Source of the DNA: Roseomonas aeriglobus
GTDB lineage: Bacteria > Pseudomonadota > Alphaproteobacteria > Sphingomonadales > Sphingomonadaceae
Direction of reading: 5' to 3'
Length of the DNA stretch: 64,000 nt
Assembly (NCBI GenBank): GCA_016937575.1
Contig: JAFHKN010000002.1
Location: 1,550,001 to 1,614,000, forward strand
Numbering within the stretch: the stretch's first letter is position 1; every line of letters begins with the position of its first letter. Shown here piece by piece: positions 55,377-64,000 of the stretch. The notes under the pieces are model-generated. The model was not told the origin of the DNA. It worked only from the letters and a program-made list of their open reading frames with translations, and did not search any database. Made by a program: the position numbers and the translations under genes.

Positions 55377-56510
55377 TCAGCCGATCAAGCCGGCGATTCC
55401 CCGCCACAGCCCGAACGCCCCCAGATCGTTGATGGTCACCAATACCATCAACGCCAGGATCGCTGCCAGTCCGCCTCGGAACGCCCATTCCATGGCTTGC
55501 GGGCTGACCGGCCGACGACGAACGGCCTCGACCGCGTAAAACATCAAATGCCCCCCGTCGAGAACAGGAACTGGCAACAGGTTGATGAATCCGAGATTAA
55601 TCGAGATGAGCGCCATCAGCGAGACGAATTCGGGCCAGCCGAGGGTCAGCTGCTCGCCGGAGACCTGCGCGATCTTGAGCGGCCCGCCCAGTTCCTGCAG
55701 CGACCGTCGCCCGGTCACGATCTGACCGATGGTATCGACCATCATCCCCAGGATCTCGCCCGTGCGCTGAACACCCACGACCGGGGCCTGCACCAGCGAC
55801 ACCGGTGACCATATCGGCGCGGCAGGACCGATGCCGATTCGCCCAACCTTGTAGGTGTTGCCGAACCGATCGCCCTCGCGCAGCGTCCCGATCGTCAACG
55901 GGAGCGCCACGGGGCGGCCGTCGCGGACGATGTCCACGGTCACCGTCTCGCCCGGGCGCATCGCCGCATACATGCGCAGGTCGTCGAACCGGTCGACGCT
56001 CTTGTCGCCGATCTCGACAATCCGGTCGCCCGGCCGCAGGCCGGCCTGCGCCGCCGCACTGCCGGGCTGGATCACGCCGACGACCGGCGGCGTCGTGCTC
56101 TGGCCGTATGCGAGAGCGAAACCGCCCAGGATCAGCACGGCGAGCGCGAGATTGATGAACGGCCCCGCCGCGACGATGATCGCACGCTGCCAGAGCGGCT
56201 TGGCCTGGAAGGTTTTGGCGCGTTCCGAAGGCGGCAGTTGCAGCCATTCGGCCGACGGCTGCGACGCCGGGTTCATGTCGCCGGCGAACTTGACGTAGCC
56301 GCCAAGTGGCAGCCAACCGAACTTCCAGCGGGTGCCGCGTTTGTCGGTGAACCCGGCGACCTCGCGGCCAAAGCCGATCGAAAACTCCTCCGCCTTCACG
56401 CCGAACCAGCGGCCGGCGATGTAGTGGCCGAATTCGTGGATGAACACGAGCGGCCCGAGCAGCAGGAGAAAGGCACCGACGTAGAGAAAAAATCCGGGAG
56501 CTTCTGTCAC
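55377..56510 (-). CDS. rseP: RIP metalloprotease RseP (site-2 protease)
   Basis: Intramembrane zinc protease of 377 aa, cleaving anti-sigma factors and signal-peptide remnants. HEFGH at 25-29 in the first membrane helix, a single PDZ domain (about 125-205, VVGVIQPGSAAAQAGLRPGDRIVEIG), and the second active-site motif INLLPVPVLDGGHLMF near 310. Four membrane segments. Between dxr and bamA, as in many proteobacteria. Confidence 0.95.
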   Translation of the reverse strand: MTEAPGFFLYVGAFLLLLGPLVFIHEFGHYIAGRWFGVKAEEFSIGFGREVAGFTDKRGTRWKFGWLPLGGYVKFAGDMNPASQPSAEWLQLPPSERAKTFQAKPLWQRAIIVAAGPFINLALAVLILGGFALAYGQSTTPPVVGVIQPGSAAAQAGLRPGDRIVEIGDKSVDRFDDLRMYAAMRPGETVTVDIVRDGRPVALPLTIGTLREGDRFGNTYKVGRIGIGPAAPIWSPVSLVQAPVVGVQRTGEILGMMVDTIGQIVTGRRSLQELGGPLKIAQVSGEQLTLGWPEFVSLMALISINLGFINLLPVPVLDGGHLMFYAVEAVRRRPVSPQAMEWAFRGGLAAILALMVLVTINDLGAFGLWRGIAGLIG

Positions 56511-56520
56511 ACGGCCAATC

Positions 56521-57678
56521 CTAAGCGGCTTTCGCCATCACGCGATCCCCTGCGACCCGTCGCGCCCCCGCGTCGACGTCCAGCACGAGATCAAGGCTGT
56601 CCGGCGCTCCCGGATCGTATGACCCAAGCGTATCCGCCACGATTGCGGCAATTTCAAGAAAGCCGATTTTGCCGGCCAGGAAAGCGGCCACGGCGACCTC
56701 GTTCGCCGCATTCAGGATGGCCGGACGCGCCCCGCCCGCCTCCAGCGCCGCACGCGCCAGCGCGAGAGCGGGGAAGCGGACCATCTCCGCCGCTTCGAAA
56801 TCGAGCCTGCCGATGGCGGCGAGGTCGAGCGGCGCCATCGGCGTCGCCATCCGGTCGGGCCAGGCGAGGGCATGCGCAATCGGCACGCGCATGTCGGGCG
56901 GCCCCAGCTGCGCGAGCAGCGAGCCGTCGACATATTCGACCAGGCTGTGAATGACCGACTGGCGGTGGACCAGCACGTCGAGCTGGTCGGGCCGGAGCGC
57001 GAACAGATGCCTGGCCTCGATCAGCTCGAGCCCCTTGTTCATCATCGTCGCCGAATCGACAGAGATCTTCGCGCCCATCGACCAATTCGGATGCGCGACG
57101 GCCTGCGCCGGCGTGATGCCACGCATCTCATCGAGCGAGCGTTCGCGAAACGGGCCGCCGCTCGCGGTCAGGATGACGCGGCGGACACGGTCTCGGTTTG
57201 CGGGCTCCAGGCACTGGAAGATCGCATTATGTTCGGAATCGACCGGCAGCAGCGTCGCGCCGGTGCGGGCGACCGCCGCCGTCATCACGTCACCGGCCGA
57301 GACGAGCGCCTCCTTGTTGGCCAGCGCGACTGCCCTACCCTGCTCGATCGCCGCCATCACGGGCTTCAGTCCCGCACAGCCGACGATCGCTGCCATCGTC
57401 CAGTCGGCGCCCATCCCAGCGGCTTCGGCGACCGCCTGCGCACCGCCGGCCGCGCGCGTATCGGTGTCGGCAAGCGCGGCACGAAGGTCGGGAAGGCAGC
57501 TTTCGTCCGCAACCACGGCCACTTCGGCCCGGGTGCGCCGGGCGGCGGCGGCAAGCTTGGCAACGTCGCAATTCGCGGTCAGCGCGACGACGCGGAAATC
57601 CTCGGGCGCGCGCTCGATCAGGTCGAGCGTCGAGGTGCCGACCGATCCGGTCGCCCCGAGGATCGTGACGCTCTTCAT
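56521..57678 (-). CDS. dxr: 1-deoxy-D-xylulose-5-phosphate reductoisomerase
   Basis: NADPH-dependent second step of the MEP isoprenoid pathway. 385 aa: N-terminal VTILGATGSVGTSTLDLI (NADPH site), ANKEALVSAGDVM, PVDSEHNAIFQCL with metal ligands, ILTASGGPFRE, and HPNWSMGAKISVDSATMMNKGLE. ATG 57678 chosen for the four-base overlap with cdsA; ATG 57687 is possible. Isoprenoid supply sits next to uppS, which uses it. Confidence 0.96.
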   Translation of the reverse strand: MKSVTILGATGSVGTSTLDLIERAPEDFRVVALTANCDVAKLAAAARRTRAEVAVVADESCLPDLRAALADTDTRAAGGAQAVAEAAGMGADWTMAAIVGCAGLKPVMAAIEQGRAVALANKEALVSAGDVMTAAVARTGATLLPVDSEHNAIFQCLEPANRDRVRRVILTASGGPFRERSLDEMRGITPAQAVAHPNWSMGAKISVDSATMMNKGLELIEARHLFALRPDQLDVLVHRQSVIHSLVEYVDGSLLAQLGPPDMRVPIAHALAWPDRMATPMAPLDLAAIGRLDFEAAEMVRFPALALARAALEAGGARPAILNAANEVAVAAFLAGKIGFLEIAAIVADTLGSYDPGAPDSLDLVLDVDAGARRVAGDRVMAKAA

Positions 57679-58454
57679 CCCAGCCATTTCGGCAACTCCA
57701 CGAGAATGGCGGCCACGGGCGCCACGGGGACGAGGCCGTCCAATCGGTCCATGACGCCACCGTGACCCGGCAGCAGCGTGCCCGAATCCTTCACGCCCGC
57801 CCGCCGCTTCAGCCAGCTTTCATAAAAGTCGCCGGCTTGCGCGAGGACCGCCAGCAGAGGCGTCCACATCACCAGGCGGAAGGGCAACCCGGCCCAGACA
57901 TGGAGCGCAAAGGCGAAAAGCGTCGCCGCGATCATCCCGCCGATGAGCCCCGCCCAAGTCTTGCTGGGACTGATCGCAGGCGCAATTTTCGGGCCGCCGA
58001 TGCTGCGACCGGCGAAATAGGCGCCGATATCGGTCGCCCACACGAGCGCCATGGCCCAGAACGCCAGCAACAGCCCCACCGGCCCCGGCTGTCCGCGCAG
58101 GAGCAGCAGGGCGAGGACCGGCAGGCCGACGTAGATCGCGCCCCAGCCGAGCTGACCGTTACGCGTGATGATCGCGATGAAGAAAGCCGCCCCAGCGATC
58201 AAACCGAGCGCGAAGAAACCCGGACCCGCCGCGAGCGGCCCCAGGATGGCGAGCGGAATGACCAGAGCGAATTGCGCAATCTGCTTGTTGCGCGCGACAC
58301 CGGGCGTGTGGAGCGAAACCCATTCGGCCATCATCAACAGGGCCGCGACGACGGTCAGCAGCCAGAAAGCGAAGCCGCCGAGAACGAGGCAGACCGCCGC
58401 CACGGCGATCAGGACGATTCCCGACATCGTCCGCTTGGCGAGATCGCCCATCAT
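57675..58454 (-). CDS. cdsA: Phosphatidate cytidylyltransferase
   Basis: Makes CDP-diacylglycerol from CTP and phosphatidate in the inner membrane. 259 aa, seven to eight hydrophobic helices, and the C-terminal signature KDSGTLLPGHGGVMDRLDGL with the earlier ISPSKTWAGLIGG. Start ATG 58454 overlaps uppS by four bases. Feeds phospholipid synthesis together with pssA at the window's end. Confidence 0.95.
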   Translation of the reverse strand: MMGDLAKRTMSGIVLIAVAAVCLVLGGFAFWLLTVVAALLMMAEWVSLHTPGVARNKQIAQFALVIPLAILGPLAAGPGFFALGLIAGAAFFIAIITRNGQLGWGAIYVGLPVLALLLLRGQPGPVGLLLAFWAMALVWATDIGAYFAGRSIGGPKIAPAISPSKTWAGLIGGMIAATLFAFALHVWAGLPFRLVMWTPLLAVLAQAGDFYESWLKRRAGVKDSGTLLPGHGGVMDRLDGLVPVAPVAAILVELPKWLG

Positions 58455-59152
58455 AACCCCCCGAAACGACGCTGCCGGGTGGCGAACGCCGCCAGCGCGT
58501 CCGCCAGAGCGGCGCCGTCGAAATCGGGCCACAGCGTGTCGACGAAAAGCAGTTCGGCATATGCCGCCTGCCACAGCAGGAAGTTCGACAGTCGCTGTTC
58601 GCCCGACGTGCGGATCAGCAGGTCGACCGGCGGCAGCGCGCCCGACTGGAGCGCCCCTTCGAACAGGCGTTCGTCGATCGTCTCGGGATCAAGGTCCCGC
58701 GCGGCCGACGCGATCGCCAGGTTCCGCGCGGCCGCTGCGATCTCGGCCTGCGCGCCATAATTCAGGGCGATGACGACGGTCGGACCGGGATTGTCGGCGG
58801 TCTGCGCCACGGCGTCGTCGATCAGTTCGACCAGGTCGGGCGCCAGCGCGCGATAGGCGCCGATGACGTGCAGGCGCACACCCTCGCGGTGGAATTCCGC
58901 GAGGTCGTCGCGGATGAACCGACGGAGCAGGCCCATCAGGTCGCTGACTTCCTCGGCCGGGCGGCGCCAGTTCTCGCTCGAAAAAGCGTAAAGCGTTAGG
59001 ACCTCGATGCCCTGCTCGCGCGCAGCCCGCGCTACGCGGCGAACCGCCTCGACCCCCTTTCGGTGACCGGCGATGCGCGGCAGGAACCGGGCCTTCGCCC
59101 AGCGCCCGTTACCGTCCATGATGATCGCGACGTGGCGGGGCGGTTGGGTCAC
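58451..59152 (-). CDS. uppS: Undecaprenyl diphosphate synthase
   Basis: cis-prenyltransferase producing the C55 carrier lipid for cell wall sugars. 233 aa: HVAIIMDGNGRWAKARFLPRIAGH with the catalytic Asp, LTLYAFSSENWRRP, ALNYGAQAEI and PVDLLIRTSGEQRLSNFLLWQAAYAEL. Fully conserved. Heads the uppS-cdsA-dxr-rseP group. Confidence 0.97.
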   Translation of the reverse strand: MTQPPRHVAIIMDGNGRWAKARFLPRIAGHRKGVEAVRRVARAAREQGIEVLTLYAFSSENWRRPAEEVSDLMGLLRRFIRDDLAEFHREGVRLHVIGAYRALAPDLVELIDDAVAQTADNPGPTVVIALNYGAQAEIAAAARNLAIASAARDLDPETIDERLFEGALQSGALPPVDLLIRTSGEQRLSNFLLWQAAYAELLFVDTLWPDFDGAALADALAAFATRQRRFGGL

Positions 59153-59181
59153 GCCGGCCGCCCCGCAATGCGTGCCCGGCC

Positions 59182-59223
59182 GGTCATGCCACCGGCATGA
59201 CCTGAACGGCGCGTGCGCCGTTC
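59182..59223. terminator. Two tandem hairpins after frr
   Basis: GGTCATGCC/GGCATGACC (9-bp stem, 59182-59202) and GAACGGCG/CGCCGTTC (8-bp stem, 59204-59223) lie in the 76-bp gap between frr and uppS. No T-run, so RNA processing or pausing between the two parts of the operon is as likely as termination. Confidence 0.4.
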
Positions 59224-59228
59224 ACCGG

Positions 59229-59786
59229 TCACTTGCCCAGGATTTCCTTTTCCTTCGCCGCCGCCGCCGCGTCGATGTCGGCGATGGTCGCGTCGGTCAG
59301 CTTCTGGACTTCGGCTTCGTGGCGCTTGCGTTCGTCCTCGCCGAACAGGCCCTTCTTCTCGTCGGTCTTCAGCGCGTCCATGCCGTCACGGCGAACGTTG
59401 CGCGCGGCGATGCGGGCGTTCTCGGCATATTTGCCGGCAAGCTTGGCGAGTTCCTTGCGGCGCTCTTCGGTCAGGTCGGGGATCGGCAGGCGCAGCGTCT
59501 GACCATCGACGATCGGGTTGAGACCGAGACCTGCCGAGCGAATCGCCTTGTCGGCCGGACCGACGTTCGACTTGTCCCAGACCTGCACGCTCAGTAGGCG
59601 CGGCTCCGGCGCGGAGACGGTCGCGACCTGGTTGAGCGGCATATGGCTGCCGTACACCTCGACCGTCACCGGATCGAGCATGTTCACCGACGCGCGGCCG
59701 GTCCGCAGGCCGACCAGATCATGCTTCAGCGCTTCGACGGCACCCGCCATACGGCGTTCGAGGTCGGACTTGTCATAGGCGGCCAT
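59229..59786 (-). CDS. frr: Ribosome recycling factor
   Basis: 185-aa RRF that, with EF-G, splits post-termination ribosomes. Motifs: [43 protein letters not shown] in the first half, and [35 protein letters not shown] in the three-helix bundle. Three bases after pyrH, in the usual rpsB-tsf-pyrH-frr order. Confidence 0.97.
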   Translation of the reverse strand: MAAYDKSDLERRMAGAVEALKHDLVGLRTGRASVNMLDPVTVEVYGSHMPLNQVATVSAPEPRLLSVQVWDKSNVGPADKAIRSAGLGLNPIVDGQTLRLPIPDLTEERRKELAKLAGKYAENARIAARNVRRDGMDALKTDEKKGLFGEDERKRHEAEVQKLTDATIADIDAAAAAKEKEILGK

Positions 59787-59789
59787 GTC

Positions 59790-60518
59790 TCAATTCTCCT
59801 GCGCAGCTTGAACGACCGTCGAGGTGCCTTCACCGGCGAGAACGCGGGCGAGGTTGCCGCGTTCGCGGATGTTGAACACGACGATCGGAATATTGTTGTC
59901 GCGGCAAAGCGCCACGGCGGAGGCGTCCATCACCTTCAGATTGTCGGAGAGGACACGGTCGTACGTAACCGTCGGGTAACGCGTTGCGGACGCGACCTTC
60001 TTCGGGTCGGCATCATAGACGCCGTCGACCGACGTGCCCTTGAACAGCGCGTCGCACTTCATTTCGGCAGCGCGCAGCGCGGCGCCCGAATCGGTGGTGA
60101 AGAAGGGCGAGCCGACGCCGGCGGCGAAAATGACGATGCGGCCCTTTTCCAGATGGCGCTCGGCGCGACGGCGGATGAAGGGTTCGCAGACGCTCGCCAT
60201 CGGGATCGCCGACTGCACGCGGGTCTGGACGCCGATCTGTTCGAGTGCGTTCTGCACCGCCAGCGCGTTCATCACGGTCGCCAGCATGCCCATGTAATCG
60301 CCGGTCGCGCGGTCCATGCCGCGTGCCGCGCCCGAGATGCCGCGGAAGATGTTGCCGCCGCCGACGACGATGCACAGTTCATAGCCCTGCGCGCGAACGT
60401 CCGCGATCTCGGCCGCGACCCGGCCGATGGTGTCGGGGTCGATCGACAGGCCGCCGTCCCCCATCAGCACCTCGCCCGAGAGTTTCAGCAGGATGCGCTT
60501 GAATCGGGGCGTGTTCAT
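59790..60518 (-). CDS. pyrH: Uridylate kinase
   Basis: Bacterial hexameric UMP kinase of the amino-acid-kinase fold. 242 aa: [84 protein letters not shown]. Essential for pyrimidine nucleotide supply; sits in the standard rpsB-tsf-pyrH-frr order. Confidence 0.97.
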   Translation of the reverse strand: MNTPRFKRILLKLSGEVLMGDGGLSIDPDTIGRVAAEIADVRAQGYELCIVVGGGNIFRGISGAARGMDRATGDYMGMLATVMNALAVQNALEQIGVQTRVQSAIPMASVCEPFIRRRAERHLEKGRIVIFAAGVGSPFFTTDSGAALRAAEMKCDALFKGTSVDGVYDADPKKVASATRYPTVTYDRVLSDNLKVMDASAVALCRDNNIPIVVFNIRERGNLARVLAGEGTSTVVQAAQEN

Positions 60519-60594
60519 GGGTGCGGAATAACTCGTTACGATAGATACGGAAGCGGCGCGGACCCTAGGAGGGCCGCGCCGCTTTGGGAAGCTC

Positions 60595-60765
60595 TTAAAC
60601 CTTCTCCGGGGGGAGAAGGATAGCGTAGCTTACCAGCTCGCTGGTTAGCGAAGCTTGGATGAGGCCGATCGCGCTATCGATAGCGGAGCACCCTCACCCA
60701 GCTCCGACTAGGCAGCAAGCTGCCAAGTCTGCGCAACCCTCTCCCACGGGGAGAGGGAGCATATG
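60595..60765. repeat. Intergenic repeat region between tsf and pyrH
   Basis: The 248-bp gap (60519-60766) contains several short palindromes: AACCTTCTCCGGGGGGAGAAGG near the pyrH end, AGCTTACCAGCTCGCTGGTTAGCGAAGCT in the middle, and CCCTCTCCCACGGGGAGAGGG next to the tsf stop. These are dispersed-type elements, also serving as possible processing sites. No gene seen. Confidence 0.55.
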
Positions 60766-60766
60766 C

Positions 60767-61696
60767 TTACTTCGTCAGACCGGCCGTCGCCGCCACTTCG
60801 GCAGCGAAGTCGCTCTCTTCCTTCTCGATGCCTTCGCCGAGCTGGAAGCGGACATAGTCCTTCAGCACGATCGTCGTACCGGCGTCCTTGCCCGCCTTGG
60901 CGACGACGTCGGCGACCGGGGTCTTGCCGTCCATCACGAACAGCTGGCTGAGGAGGGCGTTTTCCTTGGCGAACTTCTTCACGCCGCCTTCGACCATCTT
61001 CTCGATGATGTCGGCGGGCTTGCCGCTCTCGGCGGCCTTTTCACGGGCGATGGCGCGCTCGCGCTCCAGCACTTCCGGATCGAGACCGCTCTCGTCGAGC
61101 GCCAGCGGGAAAGCGGCCGCAACGTGCATCGCGATCTGCTTGCCCAGCGGCTCGAGCACGTCGACACCCGCGTCCGATTCGAGCGCGACGAGCACGCCGA
61201 TCTTACCCAGACCCGGGGCCTGCGCGTTGTGGACGTAGGGGATGACCGCGCCCTTCGACACTTCCAGGCGCTTCGCACGGCGGATCGACTGATTCTCGCC
61301 GATCGTCGCGATGTTGTTGGTCAGCGCGTCCTGGACGGTCGTGCCCGACGGCATCTTAGCGGCCTTGATCGCTTCGACGTCGTCACCGTTGGCCAGCGCG
61401 ATCTGGACGACTTCCTTCACGAAATCCTGGAACTGGTCGTTCTTCGCGACGAAGTCGGTTTCCGAGTTCACTTCGACCGCAGCCCCCTTGGTGCCGGCAA
61501 CCGCAACGCCGACCAGGCCTTCGGCGGCCGTGCGGCTCGACTTCTTGGCGGCGGCGGCGAGGCCCTTGGTGCGCAGCCAGTCCATGGCGGCGTCGACGTC
61601 GCCGCTGGTCTCGGCCAGCGCCTTCTTGCAGTCCATCATGCCCGCGCCGCTCTTCTCGCGCAGGTCCTTGACCATCGAAGCCGTGATGTCGGCCAT
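60767..61696 (-). CDS. tsf: Elongation factor Ts
   Basis: Guanine nucleotide exchange factor for EF-Tu. 309 aa. The N-terminal UBA-like domain [25 protein letters not shown] and the TDFVAKN contact motif are conserved; the dimerisation and coiled-coil domains follow. Separated from rpsB by 156 bp with a hairpin. Confidence 0.97.
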   Translation of the reverse strand: MADITASMVKDLREKSGAGMMDCKKALAETSGDVDAAMDWLRTKGLAAAAKKSSRTAAEGLVGVAVAGTKGAAVEVNSETDFVAKNDQFQDFVKEVVQIALANGDDVEAIKAAKMPSGTTVQDALTNNIATIGENQSIRRAKRLEVSKGAVIPYVHNAQAPGLGKIGVLVALESDAGVDVLEPLGKQIAMHVAAAFPLALDESGLDPEVLERERAIAREKAAESGKPADIIEKMVEGGVKKFAKENALLSQLFVMDGKTPVADVVAKAGKDAGTTIVLKDYVRFQLGEGIEKEESDFAAEVAATAGLTK

Positions 61697-61793
61697 GTCG
61701 AAATTCCTTCTGAGTTAAATACGAACGCGGCGAGACAGAGCGTGTGTGCGCCCTGCCCCGCCGATGTTACGGTTCAGCGACGCTGAGGATTCA

Positions 61794-61845
61794 AACTCGC
61801 TCGAGACGAGGATCGTGATCGTCACGCCCCTGTCCCGAGTGAGTT
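61794..61845 (-). terminator. Hairpin in the rpsB-tsf intergenic region
   Basis: AACTCGCTCGAGAC (61794-61807) and GTCCCGAGTGAGTT (61832-61845) pair at 12 of 14 positions with a 24-base loop, just after the rpsB stop. Such a structure may act as an attenuator setting the rpsB:tsf ratio; there is no T-run. Confidence 0.45.
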
Positions 61846-61852
61846 TAAACCC

Positions 61853-62668
61853 TTAAGCGTTTGCGGCCTGCTGCTCACCTTCGGCAGCGGCCGGGGCCTG
61901 CTCGACGATCGGATCGCTCGACAGCGCTTCCTCGGCCGGGGGCGTGTCCATCGCGCCGATGTCGACGCCGCGGTTGGCTTGGCCCTGCTGGTTGCCACGG
62001 GTCGCCGCGATCGCGACGGCTTCGCAGTACAGGCGGATCGCACGGCTTGCGTCATCGTTCGCCGGGACCGGGAAGGCGATGCCGTCCGGGCTGACGTTCG
62101 AATCGAGGATCGCGACGACCGGGATGCCCAGCGTGTTCGCTTCCTTGATCGCCAGCTCTTCCTTGTTCGCGTCGATCACGAACATGATGTCCGGCACGCC
62201 GCCCATGTCCTTGATACCGCCCAGCGACAGCTCGAGCTTGTCGCGCTCGCGGGTCAGCTGCAGGACTTCCTTCTTGGTCAGACCGGTGGTGTCACCCGAC
62301 AGCTGCTCGTCCAGCGCCTTGAAACGCTTGATCGACCCCGAGATGGTCTTCCAGTTGGTGAGCATGCCACCGAGCCAGCGGTGGTTGACGTAATACTGAC
62401 CGGCCTTGCGCGCAGCTTCCGCGATCGGCTCCTGCGCCTGGCGCTTGGTGCCGACGAACAGGACCTTGCCGCCGCCGGCGACGGTCGAGCTGATGAATTC
62501 CAGCGCGCGCGCGAACAGCGGAACGGTCTGCGACAGGTCGAGGATGTGCACGCCGTTGCGATCGCCGAAAATGTACGGCTTCATCTTCGGGTTCCAGCGG
62601 TGGGTCTGGTGGCCGAAGTGAGCGCCCGATTCGAGCAACGCGTGCATGGAGACGACAGGAGCCGCCAT
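61853..62668 (-). CDS. rpsB: 30S ribosomal protein S2
   Basis: 271 aa: [80 protein letters not shown] and [15 protein letters not shown] are the S2 signatures. The last ~35 residues (acidic, Ala/Gln-rich) are an extra tail beyond the E. coli end. First gene of the rpsB-tsf-pyrH-frr group. Confidence 0.97.
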   Translation of the reverse strand: MAAPVVSMHALLESGAHFGHQTHRWNPKMKPYIFGDRNGVHILDLSQTVPLFARALEFISSTVAGGGKVLFVGTKRQAQEPIAEAARKAGQYYVNHRWLGGMLTNWKTISGSIKRFKALDEQLSGDTTGLTKKEVLQLTRERDKLELSLGGIKDMGGVPDIMFVIDANKEELAIKEANTLGIPVVAILDSNVSPDGIAFPVPANDDASRAIRLYCEAVAIAATRGNQQGQANRGVDIGAMDTPPAEEALSSDPIVEQAPAAAEGEQQAANA

Positions 62669-62834
62669 AGGATAGGTCCTTTCCGGTTAAGCCTCTGGGA
62701 AGCGATGACCGGCCGTGTGATGCGCTCAAAGCGCCGGCGGGCACCGGGTTATGTGCTTCCCATGCGGGGTTGAGGCGGCGCGCTTAGTCCAAGTTTCGGA
62801 ACGATGCAAGCGCTCTAAGTGGAACAAAAAGAGA

Positions 62835-62864
62835 TTGACACCCGGAACGATAGAGGAACATAAA
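62835..62864 (+). promoter_or_regulatory. Promoter with embedded SOS (LexA) box
   Basis: A consensus -35 TTGACA (62835-62840) and -10-like CATAAA (62859-62864) are spaced 18 bp. Between them lies GAACGATAGAGGAAC (62845-62859), an exact GAAC-N7-GAAC, the reverse complement of the alphaproteobacterial LexA site GTTC-N7-GTTC. A LexA dimer here would block the promoter. The next plus-strand gene starts at 62981. Part of the 312-bp gap upstream of rpsB, which also contains GTTCCGA-CTTTT-TCGGAAC (62891-62909). Confidence 0.65.
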
Positions 62865-62980
62865 GGCATCACCGCCCGAACAGAGCGGATGTTCCGACTT
62901 TTTCGGAACAACTTATGTGGTCAAGCGTCTGGATTCATTGAGTTTCGGGTCAACGAAGCTCGGCAGGGAGCCTGAGGGTG

Positions 62981-63208
62981 ATGGCAATTCTCTCATACGC
63001 AGTGTTCGGTGCGGCTTTTGTGGCTGCGGCCTGGGCGATCTGGGCAACGATTGCGCCCCAATATGCGCGCATCGTGGATCTGCTCGTCAACGGTCCGGTC
63101 GTCACCCCGTTGTTGCCGGCGCCGGTTCCGGCGCGCAGCAATCTTCGCAACGTCAGGGTGCAGGGGCTGGCGGCATCGCCGCGATCGCCGCAGCGCGCTG
63201 CCGCCTGA
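62981..63208 (+). CDS. Small single-pass membrane protein, probably SOS-regulated
   Basis: 75 aa. One hydrophobic helix (about 5-27, SYAVFGAAFVAAAWAIWATIA) then a basic, proline-containing tail. The start ATG 62981 follows a GTG at 62978; GGGAG and GAGGG lie upstream as possible ribosome binding sites. No known family. The upstream LexA-box promoter makes an SOS-induced role plausible, comparable in kind to small membrane division inhibitors such as SidA of Caulobacter. Its last 56 bases overlap the 3' end of pssA on the other strand. Confidence 0.6.
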   Translation: MAILSYAVFGAAFVAAAWAIWATIAPQYARIVDLLVNGPVVTPLLPAPVPARSNLRNVRVQGLAASPRSPQRAAA

Positions 63209-63992
63209 TCTTCGCGTACGACCGGACGCTGAACGGCAGCGTCAGAAGGTACAGGATCGTCACGACGCTCAGCGTCTGCCAGGGGGCGGAAATCACGGCG
63301 GCCCCCACCGCGACGATCACGACGATCGCTTCGAACCGGATATTCCGGCGCAGTTTCAGCGACGACCAACTGTATGTCGCGAGGCTCGACACCATCAGCA
63401 CCGCGATCAGTGCGATCCACGGCGCCATCAGCCACGGCGATCGCAGCCAGGGCTCGCCGGTGACGAACCAGAGATACATCGGCAATAGCGCGAGCGCTGC
63501 GCCGGCCGGCGCTGGAACGCCGGTCAGGAACCCCGCCGATTTATGGGGCTGGTCGGCGACGTCGATCCGGGCGTTGAAGCGCGCCAGACGAAGCGCGGCG
63601 AACACGGCATACACCAGCGCGCAGATCCATCCGATCCGGGGTTCGGCCTGAAGCGACCAGAGATAGATCACGATTGCCGGTGTGACCCCGAAATCGATCG
63701 CGTCGGCGAGCGAATCGAGCTCAGCACCGAACCGGCTTTCACCGCGCAGCATCCGCGCGATACGCCCATCGATTCCATCGAGAGCCGCGGCGACCATGAT
63801 GAAGATCACCGACCGCTCCCAGTCGCCACCGATCGCGTAGCGGATCGCGGTCAGACCGGCACAGAGCGCCAGCGCGGTAATTGCATTGGGCACCAACGCC
63901 CGCAGCGGGATGCCACGGTCCGCCCGCTCGGTGCGGTCCCGCCGCCTCAGCGCGAAGCGCGGCTCGCGGAGCGGCTCACTGGGCAACGCCAA
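63153..63992 (-). CDS. pssA: CDP-diacylglycerol-serine O-phosphatidyltransferase
   Basis: Inner-membrane CDP-alcohol phosphotransferase making phosphatidylserine, precursor of phosphatidylethanolamine. About 279 aa with the signature DGIDGRIARMLRGESRFGAELDSLADAIDFG (about 71-101, given as a region) that holds the catalytic aspartates, and seven to eight membrane helices. The start is uncertain: TTG 63992 gives a normal length, but the frame stays open to the window edge, so the 5' end may lie outside. Confidence 0.92.
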   Translation of the reverse strand: MALPSEPLREPRFALRRRDRTERADRGIPLRALVPNAITALALCAGLTAIRYAIGGDWERSVIFIMVAAALDGIDGRIARMLRGESRFGAELDSLADAIDFGVTPAIVIYLWSLQAEPRIGWICALVYAVFAALRLARFNARIDVADQPHKSAGFLTGVPAPAGAALALLPMYLWFVTGEPWLRSPWLMAPWIALIAVLMVSSLATYSWSSLKLRRNIRFEAIVVIVAVGAAVISAPWQTLSVVTILYLLTLPFSVRSYAKIRRQRAAAIAAMPPAPAP

Positions 63993-64000
63993 TGGCCCTT

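Overview
The window reads as the chromosome of a GC-rich alphaproteobacterium, most likely a Sphingomonas-like member of the Sphingomonadales. This rests on the ChvI response regulator divergent from pckA, the uppS-cdsA-dxr-rseP-bamA-skp-fabZ order without lpx genes, short palindromic intergenic repeats of a kind I associate with sphingomonads, and overall gene content. The genus is an inference from gene content; no marker search was possible.

Two core blocks flank one foreign island. Block 1 (1-40.47 kb) holds chvI (partial) and pckA; a DUF885 peptidase, nfeD and an SPFH protein; a CitE-like lyase, guaB, rsmB and a TPR protein; the run rsmA-pdxA-surA-lptD; pepA, holC and ndk; purN and purM; DUF2066, hda, ppk and ppx in tight overlap; an I78-type inhibitor lipoprotein and rnd; aspS; mazG; and a minus-strand run from a retropepsin-like protease through MBL hydrolase, tatD, metG, holB, tmk, a D-Ala-D-Ala carboxypeptidase, a SPOR protein and an MltB transglycosylase. 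Block 2 (50.64-64 kb) holds a PilZ protein, rpmE, fabZ, skp, bamA, rseP, dxr, cdsA, uppS, frr, pyrH, tsf and rpsB, then a small membrane ORF behind a promoter with an SOS-type LexA box, and pssA. Most of it is translation, cell-envelope assembly and nucleotide metabolism in overlapping operons.

Between them lies a ~9.9 kb integrated element (40613-50554). A tyrosine recombinase has cut a host tRNA-Ser(UGA) gene exactly in its anticodon loop. The 5' half (40581-40619) and the 3' half (50548-50605) are ~10 kb apart, share only the 7-bp loop sequence, and together rebuild a perfect 90-nt tRNA-Ser. The element does not restore the host gene at either junction. It carries a complete, different tRNA-Ser(UGA) at 40744-40833. 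Nine bases after that tRNA starts a single-chain ATPase-TOPRIM/DUF4435 protein that looks like a fused PARIS (AriA-AriB) anti-phage effector. At the other end sit a putative HEPN ribonuclease (RNxxxH motif), a tRNA-Glu-like sequence and a 19-bp perfect inverted repeat. The middle is a minus-strand run: AlpA-like regulator, prim-pol/helicase replication protein broken by one in-frame TAG, an iteron-like cluster, and six small unknown proteins. No capsid, tail or conjugation genes are present, so it resembles a satellite or integrative plasmid-like element that exchanges a host tRNA gene for its own and carries defence cargo.
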